From Pararhizobium sp. YC-54 (GTDB lineage Bacteria > Pseudomonadota > Alphaproteobacteria > Rhizobiales > Rhizobiaceae), in the NCBI RefSeq assembly GCF_025847205.1, contig NZ_JAOYTH010000008.1:186001-250000 (forward strand): a stretch of 64,000 nucleotides of DNA, written 5' to 3'. Below, piece after piece: positions 1 to 8,091 of this stretch. Numbering within the stretch: position 1 is the stretch's first letter; each line of letters begins with the position of its first letter. The position numbers were made by a program, and so were the translations under genes. The notes under the pieces are model-generated. The model did no database searches. It saw only the letters and a program-made list of their open reading frames with translations, and was not told where the DNA came from.

Positions 1-123
1 ATAGAGCTTCCACTTATCGATGCTCTTGCCGTCTTCGATGTCCTTGGCCACAAGCTGGCTTGCCAACATGCCAAGCGTCATCGGCCGCCGCCCAAAGGGC
101 GTCGTCACACTTCCACCTTCCAT
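1..123 (-). CDS. repC: RepC replication initiator (N-terminal 41 codons only, runs off the left edge)
   Basis: Reading the minus strand from an ATG at 123-121 gives 41 codons open to the window edge, starting MEGGSVTTPFGRRP and continuing through DIEDGKSIDKWKLY. This matches the conserved N-terminus of RepC, the initiator of alphaproteobacterial repABC replicons, in which the replication origin lies within repC itself. It follows repB in the same orientation after a 231-bp gap holding an antisense RNA gene, the normal repABC layout. The rest of the gene is outside the window, so its integrity cannot be judged. A purine-rich stretch (GAAAGGCGAAGG) lies just upstream of the ATG. Confidence 0.9.
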   Translation of the reverse strand, partial: MEGGSVTTPFGRRPMTLGMLASQLVAKDIEDGKSIDKWKLY

Positions 124-191
124 CGCCTTCGCCTTTCGCAAGGGCAAAGCTGTCAGGCTCGTCAAAATGACGTCTATCTCAATGAAGAGAC

Positions 192-280
192 TTGACTACG
201 ATTCCAGGAAGTGTGATTCTCTCAGTCGCCAAACAGTCGAGAAGGGCTTCCGGAATAGATTTCGGGGGCCTTTTTCTTTG
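192..280 (+). ncRNA. Antisense ctRNA (incompatibility RNA) gene of the repABC cassette
   Basis: repABC replicons carry a small counter-transcribed RNA between repB and repC that represses repC. Here the plus strand of the repB-repC gap has a -35-like TTGACT at 192-197, a poor -10 (GATTCT, 215-220, 17-bp spacing) and an intrinsic terminator: stem 245-255 with 260-270 (11 pairs including G-T pairs, loop TAGA) followed by TTTTTCTTT at 271-279. A start near 227 would give an RNA of about 53 nt, close to known repABC ctRNAs. Orientation is opposite to repC, as expected. Promoter position is inferred; the terminator is clearly visible. Confidence 0.75.
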
Positions 281-354
281 CCTATTTTCTCTCGTGCCTA
301 TCCTTCGATAGCGGTTGATCCAAAGGCCGCTGCCAACCAGCGACCCGACATAAA

Positions 355-1359
355 CTACTGCAGGCCGCCTTGTTTCAGGCTTGCCGTAAATTCGGCGTAG
401 AGGTCGTCCAGGCGGTCGGCGAGATATCCACCGAACTGAGGAACCTGGCGCTCATCAAAAACGATCCGCGTCTGGACATCGTCGCGCTCGATGCGCGCCG
501 CCTTGCGTCCCTGCGGGCTTCTCCATTCCTGTGTCTTCGGCTTGCGTTTTGCAGGCTCCGCTCCAAGCATTTCGAAGACCCGGCTAAAGCGTGCATCGCT
601 GTCTGCTGCGAGGAAATCAGCGCCGGTGATCAGCGCTTCAAGCATATGTTGTTTACGCTCTGCGCGTTCCACCAATGCCGCCCAACGCGCCCGGCCCGCC
701 TTTGGCGCCGGTCCGATGGCCTGGACGAGATATTCCGGAATGCTTCGAGCAATGGTGATGTAACGGCTGAGATCGCCCTTGTCGGTCGAAAGCGCCGCCA
801 TGATCGTCGTGCGATCATACCCGCCATCCTCAAGACGACGGGCAAACTGCGCCTTCTCGATATAGGAGAGATCCTGTCTATCGAGGTTCTCCTTCCCCTG
901 GGCGATGACAAGCTCGTTGTCCGTCAGTGTCTGTACGATTGCCCGGACCGTCCTGCCAAGCAGCGCTGCCGCGCGAAGCCGCCTACGACCATAGGCCACC
1001 TGGAACCGGCCGGGCGATGCCGTTTGCGGTCGCACCAGAATGGGAACCTGCTGGCCATTTTCCCGCATGCTGGCAACCAGCGCCTCGAAATTCGGGTCGA
1101 CCGTAATGGAAATGCGGTCGCTTACGGACGAGTGATCGATCTGCGCAGGATCGAGATCGACCACCGAGGAACCGGAGGCCAGTTGCTCCTGCAGCTTGGC
1201 GGCACTACGGGCGCCCTCGGTCATTTCCTGGAGCGATGCTCCCATCGCTGAAATAGCGCCGGTGCGGACTCGATCGGTGTTTTTCTCCACGCCAGCCGAC
1301 GGCGTTGAGCCTTCCGGCCTTCGCATGAACAGCGTGTTGACGGTATCTTTTCGGCTCAC
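355..1359 (-). CDS. repB: RepB, ParB-like centromere-binding partition protein
   Basis: 334 aa. It begins MSRKDTVNTLF, typical of RepB. A ParB/Srx N-terminal domain lies at about residues 75-165, with the box VPILVRP followed by YGRRRLRAAALLG, then a KorB-like helix-turn-helix region (ENLDRQDLSYIEKAQFA) and the RepB C-terminal dimerisation region. RepB binds parS-like palindromes and works with the ATPase RepA to segregate the replicon. It lies 133 bp downstream of repA and 231 bp upstream of repC, so the three form one operon. Two candidate binding palindromes sit directly upstream. Length and start are normal for the family. Confidence 0.95.
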   Translation of the reverse strand: MSRKDTVNTLFMRRPEGSTPSAGVEKNTDRVRTGAISAMGASLQEMTEGARSAAKLQEQLASGSSVVDLDPAQIDHSSVSDRISITVDPNFEALVASMRENGQQVPILVRPQTASPGRFQVAYGRRRLRAAALLGRTVRAIVQTLTDNELVIAQGKENLDRQDLSYIEKAQFARRLEDGGYDRTTIMAALSTDKGDLSRYITIARSIPEYLVQAIGPAPKAGRARWAALVERAERKQHMLEALITGADFLAADSDARFSRVFEMLGAEPAKRKPKTQEWRSPQGRKAARIERDDVQTRIVFDERQVPQFGGYLADRLDDLYAEFTASLKQGGLQ

Positions 1360-1394
1360 AGCAGGCCACCTTCATTGTGTCGTAAAGAGCGTGC

Positions 1395-1410
1395 GTTGGG
1401 ACCTCCCAAC
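1395..1410. promoter_or_regulatory. parS-like palindrome 1 in the repA-repB gap
   Basis: GTTGGGACCTCCCAAC is a palindrome with 7-bp arms and a 2-bp centre, extended by a further C-G pair on each side. A sister copy starts 55 bp away. In the Ti plasmid pTiR10, RepB binds two adjacent palindromes in the same repA-repB position for partition and autorepression. Function here is inferred from position and duplication. Confidence 0.75.
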
Positions 1411-1449
1411 GATGATCGGCTGGGAAAAAGAACATTGCTTTGCGTTCGC

Positions 1450-1465
1450 GTTGGGAGTTCCCAAC
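1450..1465. promoter_or_regulatory. parS-like palindrome 2 in the repA-repB gap
   Basis: GTTGGGAGTTCCCAAC has the same 7-bp arms as the copy at 1395 and differs only in the two central bases. The 55-bp start-to-start distance is about five helical turns, which would place both sites on one DNA face. It is a candidate RepB binding site; the replicon-specific arm GTTGGGA would set incompatibility specificity. Confidence 0.75.
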
Positions 1466-1492
1466 AGATTGCACTGGATGCGTGCTGGGAGC

Positions 1493-2719
1493 TCATTTTG
1501 GCGTGCGCCCCCATGCCTGACGGACAAGAGATTCGATTTCGCTATTGACGGAATCGAGCGCCTCCATCGCCCGGTCGTAGGTTGAACGCGTCAGGTTTTC
1601 CCGGCCGATCTCGTAGAGCGTCTGCTTCGTCAATCCTGCGTCAGAGACAGCAGCCGACTTCACCATCGGATTGGTCATGACGTGATCATCAAACAGATTG
1701 CGGAGGAGGGCGGCGACTTTGGTCTGCGGCGCATCCTGCGGCTCGTAGCGCGTCAGCAGGTAGCGGATGAAATCATATTTCAGTTCGCCACCAGCCTCGC
1801 GAACGACAGCGAGCAGATCATGCGTCATCAAAAGGAACTGGCTCATCGACGCAACGTCGAGCATCTGCGGATGAACGGTCACCACCATCGATGTCGCGGC
1901 GCAGAGCCCGCTCAGTGTGAGGTACCCGAGCTGCGGCGGGCAATCGATAACGACGACATCGTAATTGTCGGCGACTTCATCGATGGCGCGGGCAACGCGG
2001 GTGAAGAAAATTCCGTCGGCATCCCGGGCGCCTGTCGTCAGTGCGCGTGGCGTCGTATGCTCAAACTCCATCAGTTCGAGATTGCCGGGGACCAGATCGA
2101 GACCGTCAAAATAGGTGTTGCGGATGACGTCGGCCAAGGGACGCTTCTCTTCGTCATAGCGGATCGCCGCGTAGAGCGTCTCGTTCGACTTCACGTCCGT
2201 TTCCGGCAACACGCCGAGCAGGGCCGAAAGGCTCGCCTGCGGATCGAGGTCGATGGCAAGCACGCGGTAACCCTGCAGCGCCAGATACTGGGCGAGATGA
2301 ACCGAGGTGGTCGTCTTGCCAGACCCGCCCTTGAAGTTGGTGACGGCGATCACCTGCAGGTGATCCTCAGCGCCACGGCGCGGCACAAAATTATAGGCCT
2401 CCCGGCCGCGCACCGTTTGCGCCAGCTTCTCGCGCAGTTCGTTGATCTGCCGCAACGTATAGAGACGGCGGCCATTGCTGGTAAGATCGGGCTGCGGTCC
2501 TTCGCCGGCGAGCGTCATCTTGCGCAGCGTCGAATCCGAAACGCCCATCAGGCGGGCAGCCTCACCAGAGGTAAACCGGCGCAGCGTCTTGTTGGCCGTT
2601 GGCGGGAACAGCGCTTCGCTGATAGCCTGGAGTTGCGAGCTGATGATTGCCGCATGATCTCCGATCGTCTCATCGACGGTCTTCCGCTCAATCTTGGTCG
2701 CTCGAATGGCATTGCTCAC
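1493..2719 (-). CDS. repA: RepA, ParA-type partition ATPase and operon autorepressor
   Basis: 408 aa from the GTG at 2719 (MSNAIRATKIERKTVDET). The frame stays open upstream to a TTG at 2797, but those codons run through a large palindrome and do not resemble RepA; GTG at 2737 is a second alternative. A MerR-like helix-turn-helix (RFTSGEAARLMGVSDSTLRK) near residues 50-75 precedes the ParA domain with deviant Walker A (NFKGGSGKTTTSVHLAQ) and the Walker B-like segment DVVVIDCPPQLGYLT. RepA drives RepB-bound plasmid partition and represses repABC with RepB. It is the first gene of the operon repA-repB-repC. Confidence 0.93.
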   Translation of the reverse strand: MSNAIRATKIERKTVDETIGDHAAIISSQLQAISEALFPPTANKTLRRFTSGEAARLMGVSDSTLRKMTLAGEGPQPDLTSNGRRLYTLRQINELREKLAQTVRGREAYNFVPRRGAEDHLQVIAVTNFKGGSGKTTTSVHLAQYLALQGYRVLAIDLDPQASLSALLGVLPETDVKSNETLYAAIRYDEEKRPLADVIRNTYFDGLDLVPGNLELMEFEHTTPRALTTGARDADGIFFTRVARAIDEVADNYDVVVIDCPPQLGYLTLSGLCAATSMVVTVHPQMLDVASMSQFLLMTHDLLAVVREAGGELKYDFIRYLLTRYEPQDAPQTKVAALLRNLFDDHVMTNPMVKSAAVSDAGLTKQTLYEIGRENLTRSTYDRAMEALDSVNSEIESLVRQAWGRTPK

Positions 2720-2731
2720 GTTCAAAACTTT

Positions 2732-2772
2732 CGTCACGGTAAAATGGCCCCAGGGGCGATATAACCGTGACG
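2732..2772. promoter_or_regulatory. 41-bp palindrome at the repA start: candidate RepA operator
   Basis: The dyad is centred at 2752. The outer arms CGTCACGGT / ACCGTGACG (2732-2740 / 2764-2772) and inner arms GCCCC / GGGGC (2747-2751 / 2753-2757) share that centre, and 17 of 20 symmetric pairs match. It lies just upstream of the probable GTG start of repA, where RepA-RepB autorepression is known to act in repABC operons. The palindrome is seen; the role is inferred. Confidence 0.6.
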
Positions 2773-3289
2773 ATACGCAAAGGAACGATTCGCGCAAGAA
2801 GTTATTGGTTAACAGATGGTTACGCCGGCTGAGTGAGAAATTGAATCTGCGCCCGCCCGGGATGCATTTCGCTTATGAATCCAAGGCGTTCCCGACCCTA
2901 GCGCTGCGTAGCAATGAAAAACTCCTGGCTGAATGATTCATGTGTGTAATGATGACGTAGGGCGCAACCTACCGAAAGAGGGGAGGGGGCTCAGACACGA
3001 CTCACCACCTTCCGCAGCGCATTCTCCACAAAAAACACTGCAACGCGCCCTCCGTCTCTCGACGCCTTAAACTGTCGATCATTGGGTTTGCCATGGCGCC
3101 AGAAGCGAGCGGCAAGGACAGCAGTCGCAAATGCAAAAATCTCCTTGATCCATAATCATATGCTTATGAAATCCCGCTTTATATTTCATTTTACATTACC
3201 ATTCTGCGTGACAAACTAGGATCAGCTGTTCTGTCAGTCATCATATGCCGGCTCTTCGGGAGCATGCCGGTCATTCAGGGAGGATAATT
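2773..3289. other. Gene-poor gap between divergent repA and livK
   Basis: About 517 bp between the repA operator and the livK start. It should contain the repA promoter (minus strand) and the livK promoter (plus strand), but no convincing -35/-10 pair was found for either. The part from about 3140 to 3230 is AT-rich (cataatcatatgcttatg and following), which would suit a promoter for livK. No confident coding sequence, RNA gene or IS end was recognised. Confidence 0.4.
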
Positions 3290-4462
3290 ATGAAACGGGC
3301 CATCATCGCCGCGTTCGCGGCCATTATCATGGGTAACGCTGCCTATGCCGACACGATCAAGATCGGCGTTGTCGGTCCATTCTCCGGGCCATTTGCGTTG
3401 CAGGGCAAGAACTTCAAGGCCGGCATCGACGCCTATACGGCGATGAACGGGACAACGATCGGCGACGACACCGTTGAGATAATCTACCGTGACCTGCCGG
3501 CCGCCGATCCGGCCCAATCCAAGGCGCTGGCCCAGGAGCTGGTCGTCAAGGAAAAAGTGCAGTATCTCGCCGGCTTCTATTTCACCCCTGATGCAATGGC
3601 GGTGACACCGATCCTGAAACAGGCGAACGTGCCGTTGGTCGTCATGAACGCCGCGACCTCGGCAATCGTCACCAAGAGCCCGCTGGTCGTGCGCACGTCC
3701 TTCACCACCTGGCAGACTTCGACGCCGATCGCCAAGGTCGCGCATGACGCAGGGGTCGCCAAGGTCATCTCCATCGTCAGCGACTACGGCCCGGGGATCG
3801 ACGCTGAGAACGCATTCAAGGCCGGCTTCGAGAAAGAGGGCGGGGCCGTCGTCGAGGCGATCCGCATGCCGCTTTCCACCAACGATTTCAGCCCGATCAT
3901 GCAGCGCATCAAGGATTCCGGGGCACAGGGCGTGTTCGCCTTTTTGCCATCCGGCCCGACCACCCTTGGTTTCGTCAAGGCATACAATGAAAACGGCCTC
4001 AAAGCTGCCGGCATCAAGTTTTTCGCGCCCGGCGACCTGACACAGGAATCCGATCTGCCGGCGCTTGGCGATGCAGCGCTCGGCATCCAGACGACGTTCC
4101 ACTATGCGGTTTCCCACGATTCCGCGGAAAACAAGGCCTTTGTCGAAGCCGCCTCCAAGGCGATCGGCAACCCCGCTGAATTGTCCTTCCCTTCGGTCGG
4201 AGCGTTTGATGGCATGAATGTCATCTACAAGATGATCGAGGCAACCGGCGGCGAGCAGAACGCGCAAAAGGCGGTCGATGCCGTCAAGGGCCTGTCGTGG
4301 GTCAGCCCGCGTGGTCCGGTCTCCATCGATCCGGAATCGCGCCACATCACGCAGAACATCTATCTGCGCGAAGTCACAAAGGCCGATGACGGCTCCTACT
4401 ACAACAAGGAAATCCAGACATTCGAGAAACAGGGCGATCCGGGGCTGGCGGCCGTCAAGTAA
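3290..4462 (+). CDS. Branched-chain amino acid-type ABC transporter, periplasmic binding protein
   Basis: 390 aa. The start is ATG 3290 because GGGAGGA lies at 3279-3285 and the first residues form a signal peptide (MKRAIIAAFAAIIMGNAAYA, cleavage before DTIKIG). The mature part is a type I periplasmic binding fold (Peripla_BP_6/LivJ family; IGVVGPFSGPFALQGKNF). It captures substrate for the two permeases and two ATPases downstream. The family covers Leu/Ile/Val but also urea, amides and aromatic acids, so the ligand cannot be fixed from sequence alone. First gene of a five-gene operon. Confidence 0.9.
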   Translation: MKRAIIAAFAAIIMGNAAYADTIKIGVVGPFSGPFALQGKNFKAGIDAYTAMNGTTIGDDTVEIIYRDLPAADPAQSKALAQELVVKEKVQYLAGFYFTPDAMAVTPILKQANVPLVVMNAATSAIVTKSPLVVRTSFTTWQTSTPIAKVAHDAGVAKVISIVSDYGPGIDAENAFKAGFEKEGGAVVEAIRMPLSTNDFSPIMQRIKDSGAQGVFAFLPSGPTTLGFVKAYNENGLKAAGIKFFAPGDLTQESDLPALGDAALGIQTTFHYAVSHDSAENKAFVEAASKAIGNPAELSFPSVGAFDGMNVIYKMIEATGGEQNAQKAVDAVKGLSWVSPRGPVSIDPESRHITQNIYLREVTKADDGSYYNKEIQTFEKQGDPGLAAVK

Positions 4463-4595
4463 ACAGCCCGGTGGCTCATCGTATCGGCTGCGCCGCGAGA
4501 CATCCCGCAACGTCGATACCTTGCCCTGATTTTGCGACCGCGGGGGAGGGGAGGGCTTTCTCCTGTCCCGCAAACAACCAAATGGAAATCGCGTG

Positions 4596-5459
4596 ATGCA
4601 GACATTCTTCAGCATAGCCATCGACGCTTTTGCCTACGGCATGGTGCTTTTCGTCATTTCGATCGGCCTCTCGATCACCATGGGCCTGATGCGCGTCGTC
4701 AATCTCGCCCATGGCGCCTTCGCCATGATCGGCGGCTATATCGCCTCCTTTGCGGCGCAGGACCTCGGGCTCGGTTACGCCGCAGCCGTGCTGCTTGCCG
4801 TTTTCGGGACCGTCGTCATTTCGATCCCCATCGAGCGGTTGCTCTATCGGCGGATTTACGGCGCGCCGGAACTGACGCAGGTGCTGATGACCATCGGCAT
4901 CACCTTCTGTATCATCGGCATCGCCAACTATGTCTTTGGCCCGACGCTGAAGACGGTCCCGTTGCCGCCCGCTCTGCAAGGGTCGGCCGATCTCGGTTTC
5001 CGCTCTATCGCCGTACACCGCCTTTTTGCCATTGTCTGCGGCCTGGCGGTCGCGGGTGCGCTCTGGTACGCCATTGAAAAGACCGCCTTCGGCGTGAAGT
5101 TGCGCGCCTCCGTCGACAATGCCGCGATGGCTGCCGCCCTCGGCGTGCGGACCGAAATCATCTATGCGGTGAGTTTTGCGGTCGCGGTCGGCCTCGCCGC
5201 CTTCGGCGGCGTGCTGGGTGCGGAGCTTCTACCGGTCGAGCCGTACTATGCCTTGCGCTACATGGTCACCTTCCTGGTCGTCGTCTCCGTCGGCGGCGCA
5301 GGCTCGATCCCCGGAGCGCTGCTCGCCTGCCTCGTGCTCGGCGGCATCGATACGACCGGCCGCTACCTCATGCCGGAATTCGGCGAATTCTTCTTCTACC
5401 TCGCGGTCATCGCCATCATCTGTATTTTCCCGCGCGGCCTCGCCGGACGGGCACGCTAG
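4596..5459 (+). CDS. livH: LivH-type branched-chain amino acid ABC transporter permease
   Basis: 287 aa hydrophobic protein with about eight membrane segments and the LivH signature region NLAHGAFAMIGGYIA near residue 37. ATG 4596 is preferred over the adjacent GTG at 4593 (GGAA at 4584-4587). It is one half of the heterodimeric inner-membrane channel, with LivM encoded immediately after. The 133-bp gap after the binding protein gene holds GC-rich sequence that could form hairpins, a common way to make the binding protein in excess. The substrate is inferred from family only. Confidence 0.9.
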   Translation: MQTFFSIAIDAFAYGMVLFVISIGLSITMGLMRVVNLAHGAFAMIGGYIASFAAQDLGLGYAAAVLLAVFGTVVISIPIERLLYRRIYGAPELTQVLMTIGITFCIIGIANYVFGPTLKTVPLPPALQGSADLGFRSIAVHRLFAIVCGLAVAGALWYAIEKTAFGVKLRASVDNAAMAAALGVRTEIIYAVSFAVAVGLAAFGGVLGAELLPVEPYYALRYMVTFLVVVSVGGAGSIPGALLACLVLGGIDTTGRYLMPEFGEFFFYLAVIAIICIFPRGLAGRAR

Positions 5460-5460
5460 G

Positions 5461-6468
5461 ATGACGCTCATCATGAACACTGAAACGGTCGCAACGACCG
5501 CCCGACAAAACCGCACCATCGGCCGCGACCTGATTGGTATCGGCGCGATCATTGCCGCCGCCGCCATCGGCTATCTCCTGTTTCCTGACAATCTGGCGCT
5601 CTTGACCCGGATCATCGCCATCGCGCTCTTGGTCCTGTCGCTTGATCTCGTCACCGGCTACTGCGGCGTGGCAACACTCGGCCACGCAGCCCTGTTCGGA
5701 TCCGGCGCTTATGCCGCCGGCATTGCTGCTGCGCATTACGGTATCACTGACCCGTTGCTGATGACGCTTGCCGGTATTCTTTGCGGCGCGATTGCCGGTC
5801 TGGTCTGTGGCCTGATCATCCTGCGGGCACACGGATTGCCGCAGCTCGTCCTGTCGATCTCGCTGATCTACCTCTTCCATGAATTTGCCAACAAGGCCTC
5901 GTCATGGACCGGTGGCAGCGACGGCCTGTCGGGGATTTCACCCGATCCTCTGTTCGGCAGGTTCGAGTTCGATCTCTGGGGCCAGACCGCCTATGTCTTC
6001 GGCGTCGTCCTGTTGCTCGCCGTTTTCATCCTGTTGCGTTTCCTGGTGCGCTCGCCATTCGGCATGCTCTGCCGTGGCATCAAGGAGGATCCGCTGCGCA
6101 TCATGGCCATGGGCGCATCGCCGAAAATCGCCTTGATCAAGATGTACGTCATTTCCGGCGCTGTTGCCGGCGTCGGCGGAGCCCTGAACGCGATTTCGAC
6201 GCAGGTCGTCGGTCTCGACAGCCTGTCCTTCACCCAATCGGCCGAATCCTTGGTGATGCTGGTTCTGGGCGGCACCGGGTCGCTGTTCGGCGCCCTGACG
6301 GGTACCGTCGTCTTCATGCTGTTTGAGGATTACGTTTCGGCCGCCAATCCCTTCCACTGGCTGACGATGGTCGGCGCTCTTTTGATCGCGGTCGTCCTGT
6401 TCGCGCCAAAGGGGCTCTACGGCACCGCTGCCGCTTTCGTCACCGGCCGCTTGGAGAAACGGACATGA
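5461..6468 (+). CDS. livM: LivM-type branched-chain amino acid ABC transporter permease
   Basis: 335 aa from ATG 5461, one base after the livH stop; ATG 5473 is an in-frame alternative. It has multiple membrane segments and the LivM-like stretch LDLVTGYCGVATLGHAALFG, with the EAA-like cytoplasmic loop GMLCRGIKEDPLRIMAMGA near residue 200. It pairs with LivH to form the transmembrane pathway. Its 3' end overlaps the ATP-binding gene by 4 bp (ATGA), showing translational coupling. Confidence 0.92.
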   Translation: MTLIMNTETVATTARQNRTIGRDLIGIGAIIAAAAIGYLLFPDNLALLTRIIAIALLVLSLDLVTGYCGVATLGHAALFGSGAYAAGIAAAHYGITDPLLMTLAGILCGAIAGLVCGLIILRAHGLPQLVLSISLIYLFHEFANKASSWTGGSDGLSGISPDPLFGRFEFDLWGQTAYVFGVVLLLAVFILLRFLVRSPFGMLCRGIKEDPLRIMAMGASPKIALIKMYVISGAVAGVGGALNAISTQVVGLDSLSFTQSAESLVMLVLGGTGSLFGALTGTVVFMLFEDYVSAANPFHWLTMVGALLIAVVLFAPKGLYGTAAAFVTGRLEKRT

Positions 6469-7229
6469 GCACAGTCTTTGACGTTCTCAATCTGAAAAAA
6501 GCCTTCAGCGGGCTGACGGTCACCAACGACGTCTCCCTGTCGATGGCGCCGGGTGACCGGGTTGCGCTGATCGGGCCGAACGGCGCCGGCAAGACCACCT
6601 TCGTCAATCTCGTCACCGGCAATCTTCGCCCGGATTCGGGCGAGGTCCGTCTTAATGGTGAAACCGTCACCAAAATCGACGCCATCGGCCGCGTCCGGCG
6701 CGGGCTGGTCCGTTCTTTCCAGGTGACGCGGCTGTTTCAGGAGATGACGCCGGCCGAACATGTTGCGTTGGCAATCCTGCAGCGGGACGGGCGCGCCGGA
6801 AAGATGTTCGGCAACTTCCTGTCCATGCCCGATGTCATGGACGAGGCGGGCGTGCTCCTGACCAAGCTCGGTTTGCGCGACCTCATGCACCGCAAGGTGA
6901 GCGAAATCGCCTATGGCCAGCAGCGCCTGCTTGAAATCGCCATGGCCCTGGCTCTCAAGCCGAAAGTGCTGTTGCTCGACGAGCCGGCCGCCGGTGTGCC
7001 GCAGAGCGATACCGGCCGCATCGAACAGGCCCTTGCCGACCTGCCCGCCGACCTTGCCGTGCTGATGATCGAGCATGACATGGATCTGGTCTTCCGCTTT
7101 GCCAAGCGGGTCATCGTGCTGGCCGCCGGCACCATCATTTTCGACGGTTCGCCCGCCGACGTCACCAAGGACGCCGCCGTGCGCGAGGCCTATCTCGGGA
7201 GCTATGCCAATGCCAGCCACGCCGCTTGA
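6465..7229 (+). CDS. livG: LivG-type ABC transporter ATP-binding protein
   Basis: 254 aa. It has Walker A GPNGAGKTT near residue 38, the LivG-type signature AYGQQRLLEIAMAL near residue 147, Walker B VLLLDEPAAG, and the switch histidine in MIEHDMDLVF. It powers uptake together with LivF. It overlaps livM by 4 bp and livF by 20 bp. The D-loop region reads PAAGVPQSDTGRI where LivG usually has GLNPxE; this is an ordinary variation. Confidence 0.92.
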   Translation: MSTVFDVLNLKKAFSGLTVTNDVSLSMAPGDRVALIGPNGAGKTTFVNLVTGNLRPDSGEVRLNGETVTKIDAIGRVRRGLVRSFQVTRLFQEMTPAEHVALAILQRDGRAGKMFGNFLSMPDVMDEAGVLLTKLGLRDLMHRKVSEIAYGQQRLLEIAMALALKPKVLLLDEPAAGVPQSDTGRIEQALADLPADLAVLMIEHDMDLVFRFAKRVIVLAAGTIIFDGSPADVTKDAAVREAYLGSYANASHAA

Positions 7230-7926
7230 AGTCGAAAACCTTTCTGCCGGTTACGGTCCCACACGGGTTCTGGAAAACGTCTCCTTCTCGGTTCCCGCTG
7301 GCCAGCGTCTGGCCGTACTCGGCCGCAACGGCATGGGCAAGACGACCCTGCTTGCAACGCTGGCCGGCCAGACAAGACGGTACGACGGACGCATCCGCAT
7401 CGGCGAAACCGACGTCACCGGCATTTCAAGTGCGTTGCGCGCCCGCACGGGGCTCGGCTACGTACCGCAGACGCGGTGCATCTTTCCGACGCTGACGGTC
7501 GAGGAGAACCTGTTCGTCGGCCTCAAGGACCGGCCGAAGAGCGACCTCCAGGAGGCCTACGTCATGTTCCCCCGTCTTTTCGAGCGCAAGGGAAACCTGG
7601 GGTCGCAACTTTCCGGCGGCGAGCAGCAGATGCTGTCGACAGCACGAACCATTCTTGGCCGCCCTACGGTCCTGCTGCTCGACGAACCGCTCGAAGGTCT
7701 GGCGCCAGTCATCTGCGAAGAGTTGATGAAAGCGTTTTCCGAACTTGCCAGCACAGGCAACATGACCATCGTGCTGGTCGAGCAGCGCATCCAGAGCGCG
7801 CTTGATTTTGCCGATCAGGTCATCGTGCTCGAGCGGGGCAGGGTGGCCTGGAGCGGCACGCCGCAGGCGCTGGCTGCCGATCACGACGCGGTTGACCGCC
7901 TGCTCGGTGTTGGCGGGCTGCACTGA
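7210..7926 (+). CDS. livF: LivF-type ABC transporter ATP-binding protein
   Basis: 238 aa from ATG 7210 (GGGAG at 7198-7202); ATG 7204 in the same frame is equally possible. Walker A is GRNGMGKTTLLATL, the signature is LSGGEQQMLSTARTIL, Walker B is VLLLDEPLEGL, and the H-loop is replaced by a glutamine (VLVEQRIQSAL), as is usual in LivF. It is the last gene of the operon, followed 74 bp later by a strong hairpin. It forms the heterodimeric ATPase with LivG. Confidence 0.92.
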   Translation: MPATPLEVENLSAGYGPTRVLENVSFSVPAGQRLAVLGRNGMGKTTLLATLAGQTRRYDGRIRIGETDVTGISSALRARTGLGYVPQTRCIFPTLTVEENLFVGLKDRPKSDLQEAYVMFPRLFERKGNLGSQLSGGEQQMLSTARTILGRPTVLLLDEPLEGLAPVICEELMKAFSELASTGNMTIVLVEQRIQSALDFADQVIVLERGRVAWSGTPQALAADHDAVDRLLGVGGLH

Positions 7927-8000
7927 CCAGGTAGCCGGGAGTATCCACCGGAACACCCCTCCCAAGCTTAACCCAAAAAGCCGTTCAATTTTATTTTGAT

Positions 8001-8027
8001 CCCGAGGGAACAATCTGTTCCCTCGGG
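8001..8027 (+). terminator. Hairpin terminator after the liv operon
   Basis: A perfect 12-bp stem (CCCGAGGGAACA at 8001-8012 with its complement at 8016-8027) and 3-nt loop ATC is followed by TATTTCT and preceded by TTTTATTTT. It is the only strong structure after livF and probably ends the operon, though the U-tract is weak. Confidence 0.75.
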
Positions 8028-8091
8028 TATTTCTGCGTCAGGTCGATTTCTGTCGGCACCAACCACCGTTCGCAACGATGAGGATGTGCAG

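Noticed and set aside
1205..1474. 89-codon minus-strand frame across the repA-repB gap, similar in place to repD of Ti plasmids
   Set aside because: More than half overlaps repB out of frame, it runs through both palindromes, and its sequence shows no recognisable feature; probably chance.
2990..3160. Minus-strand open stretch of about 54 codons (IKEIFAFATAVLAARFW...)
   Set aside because: No ATG/GTG start near its beginning and no recognised family; at most a decayed fragment.
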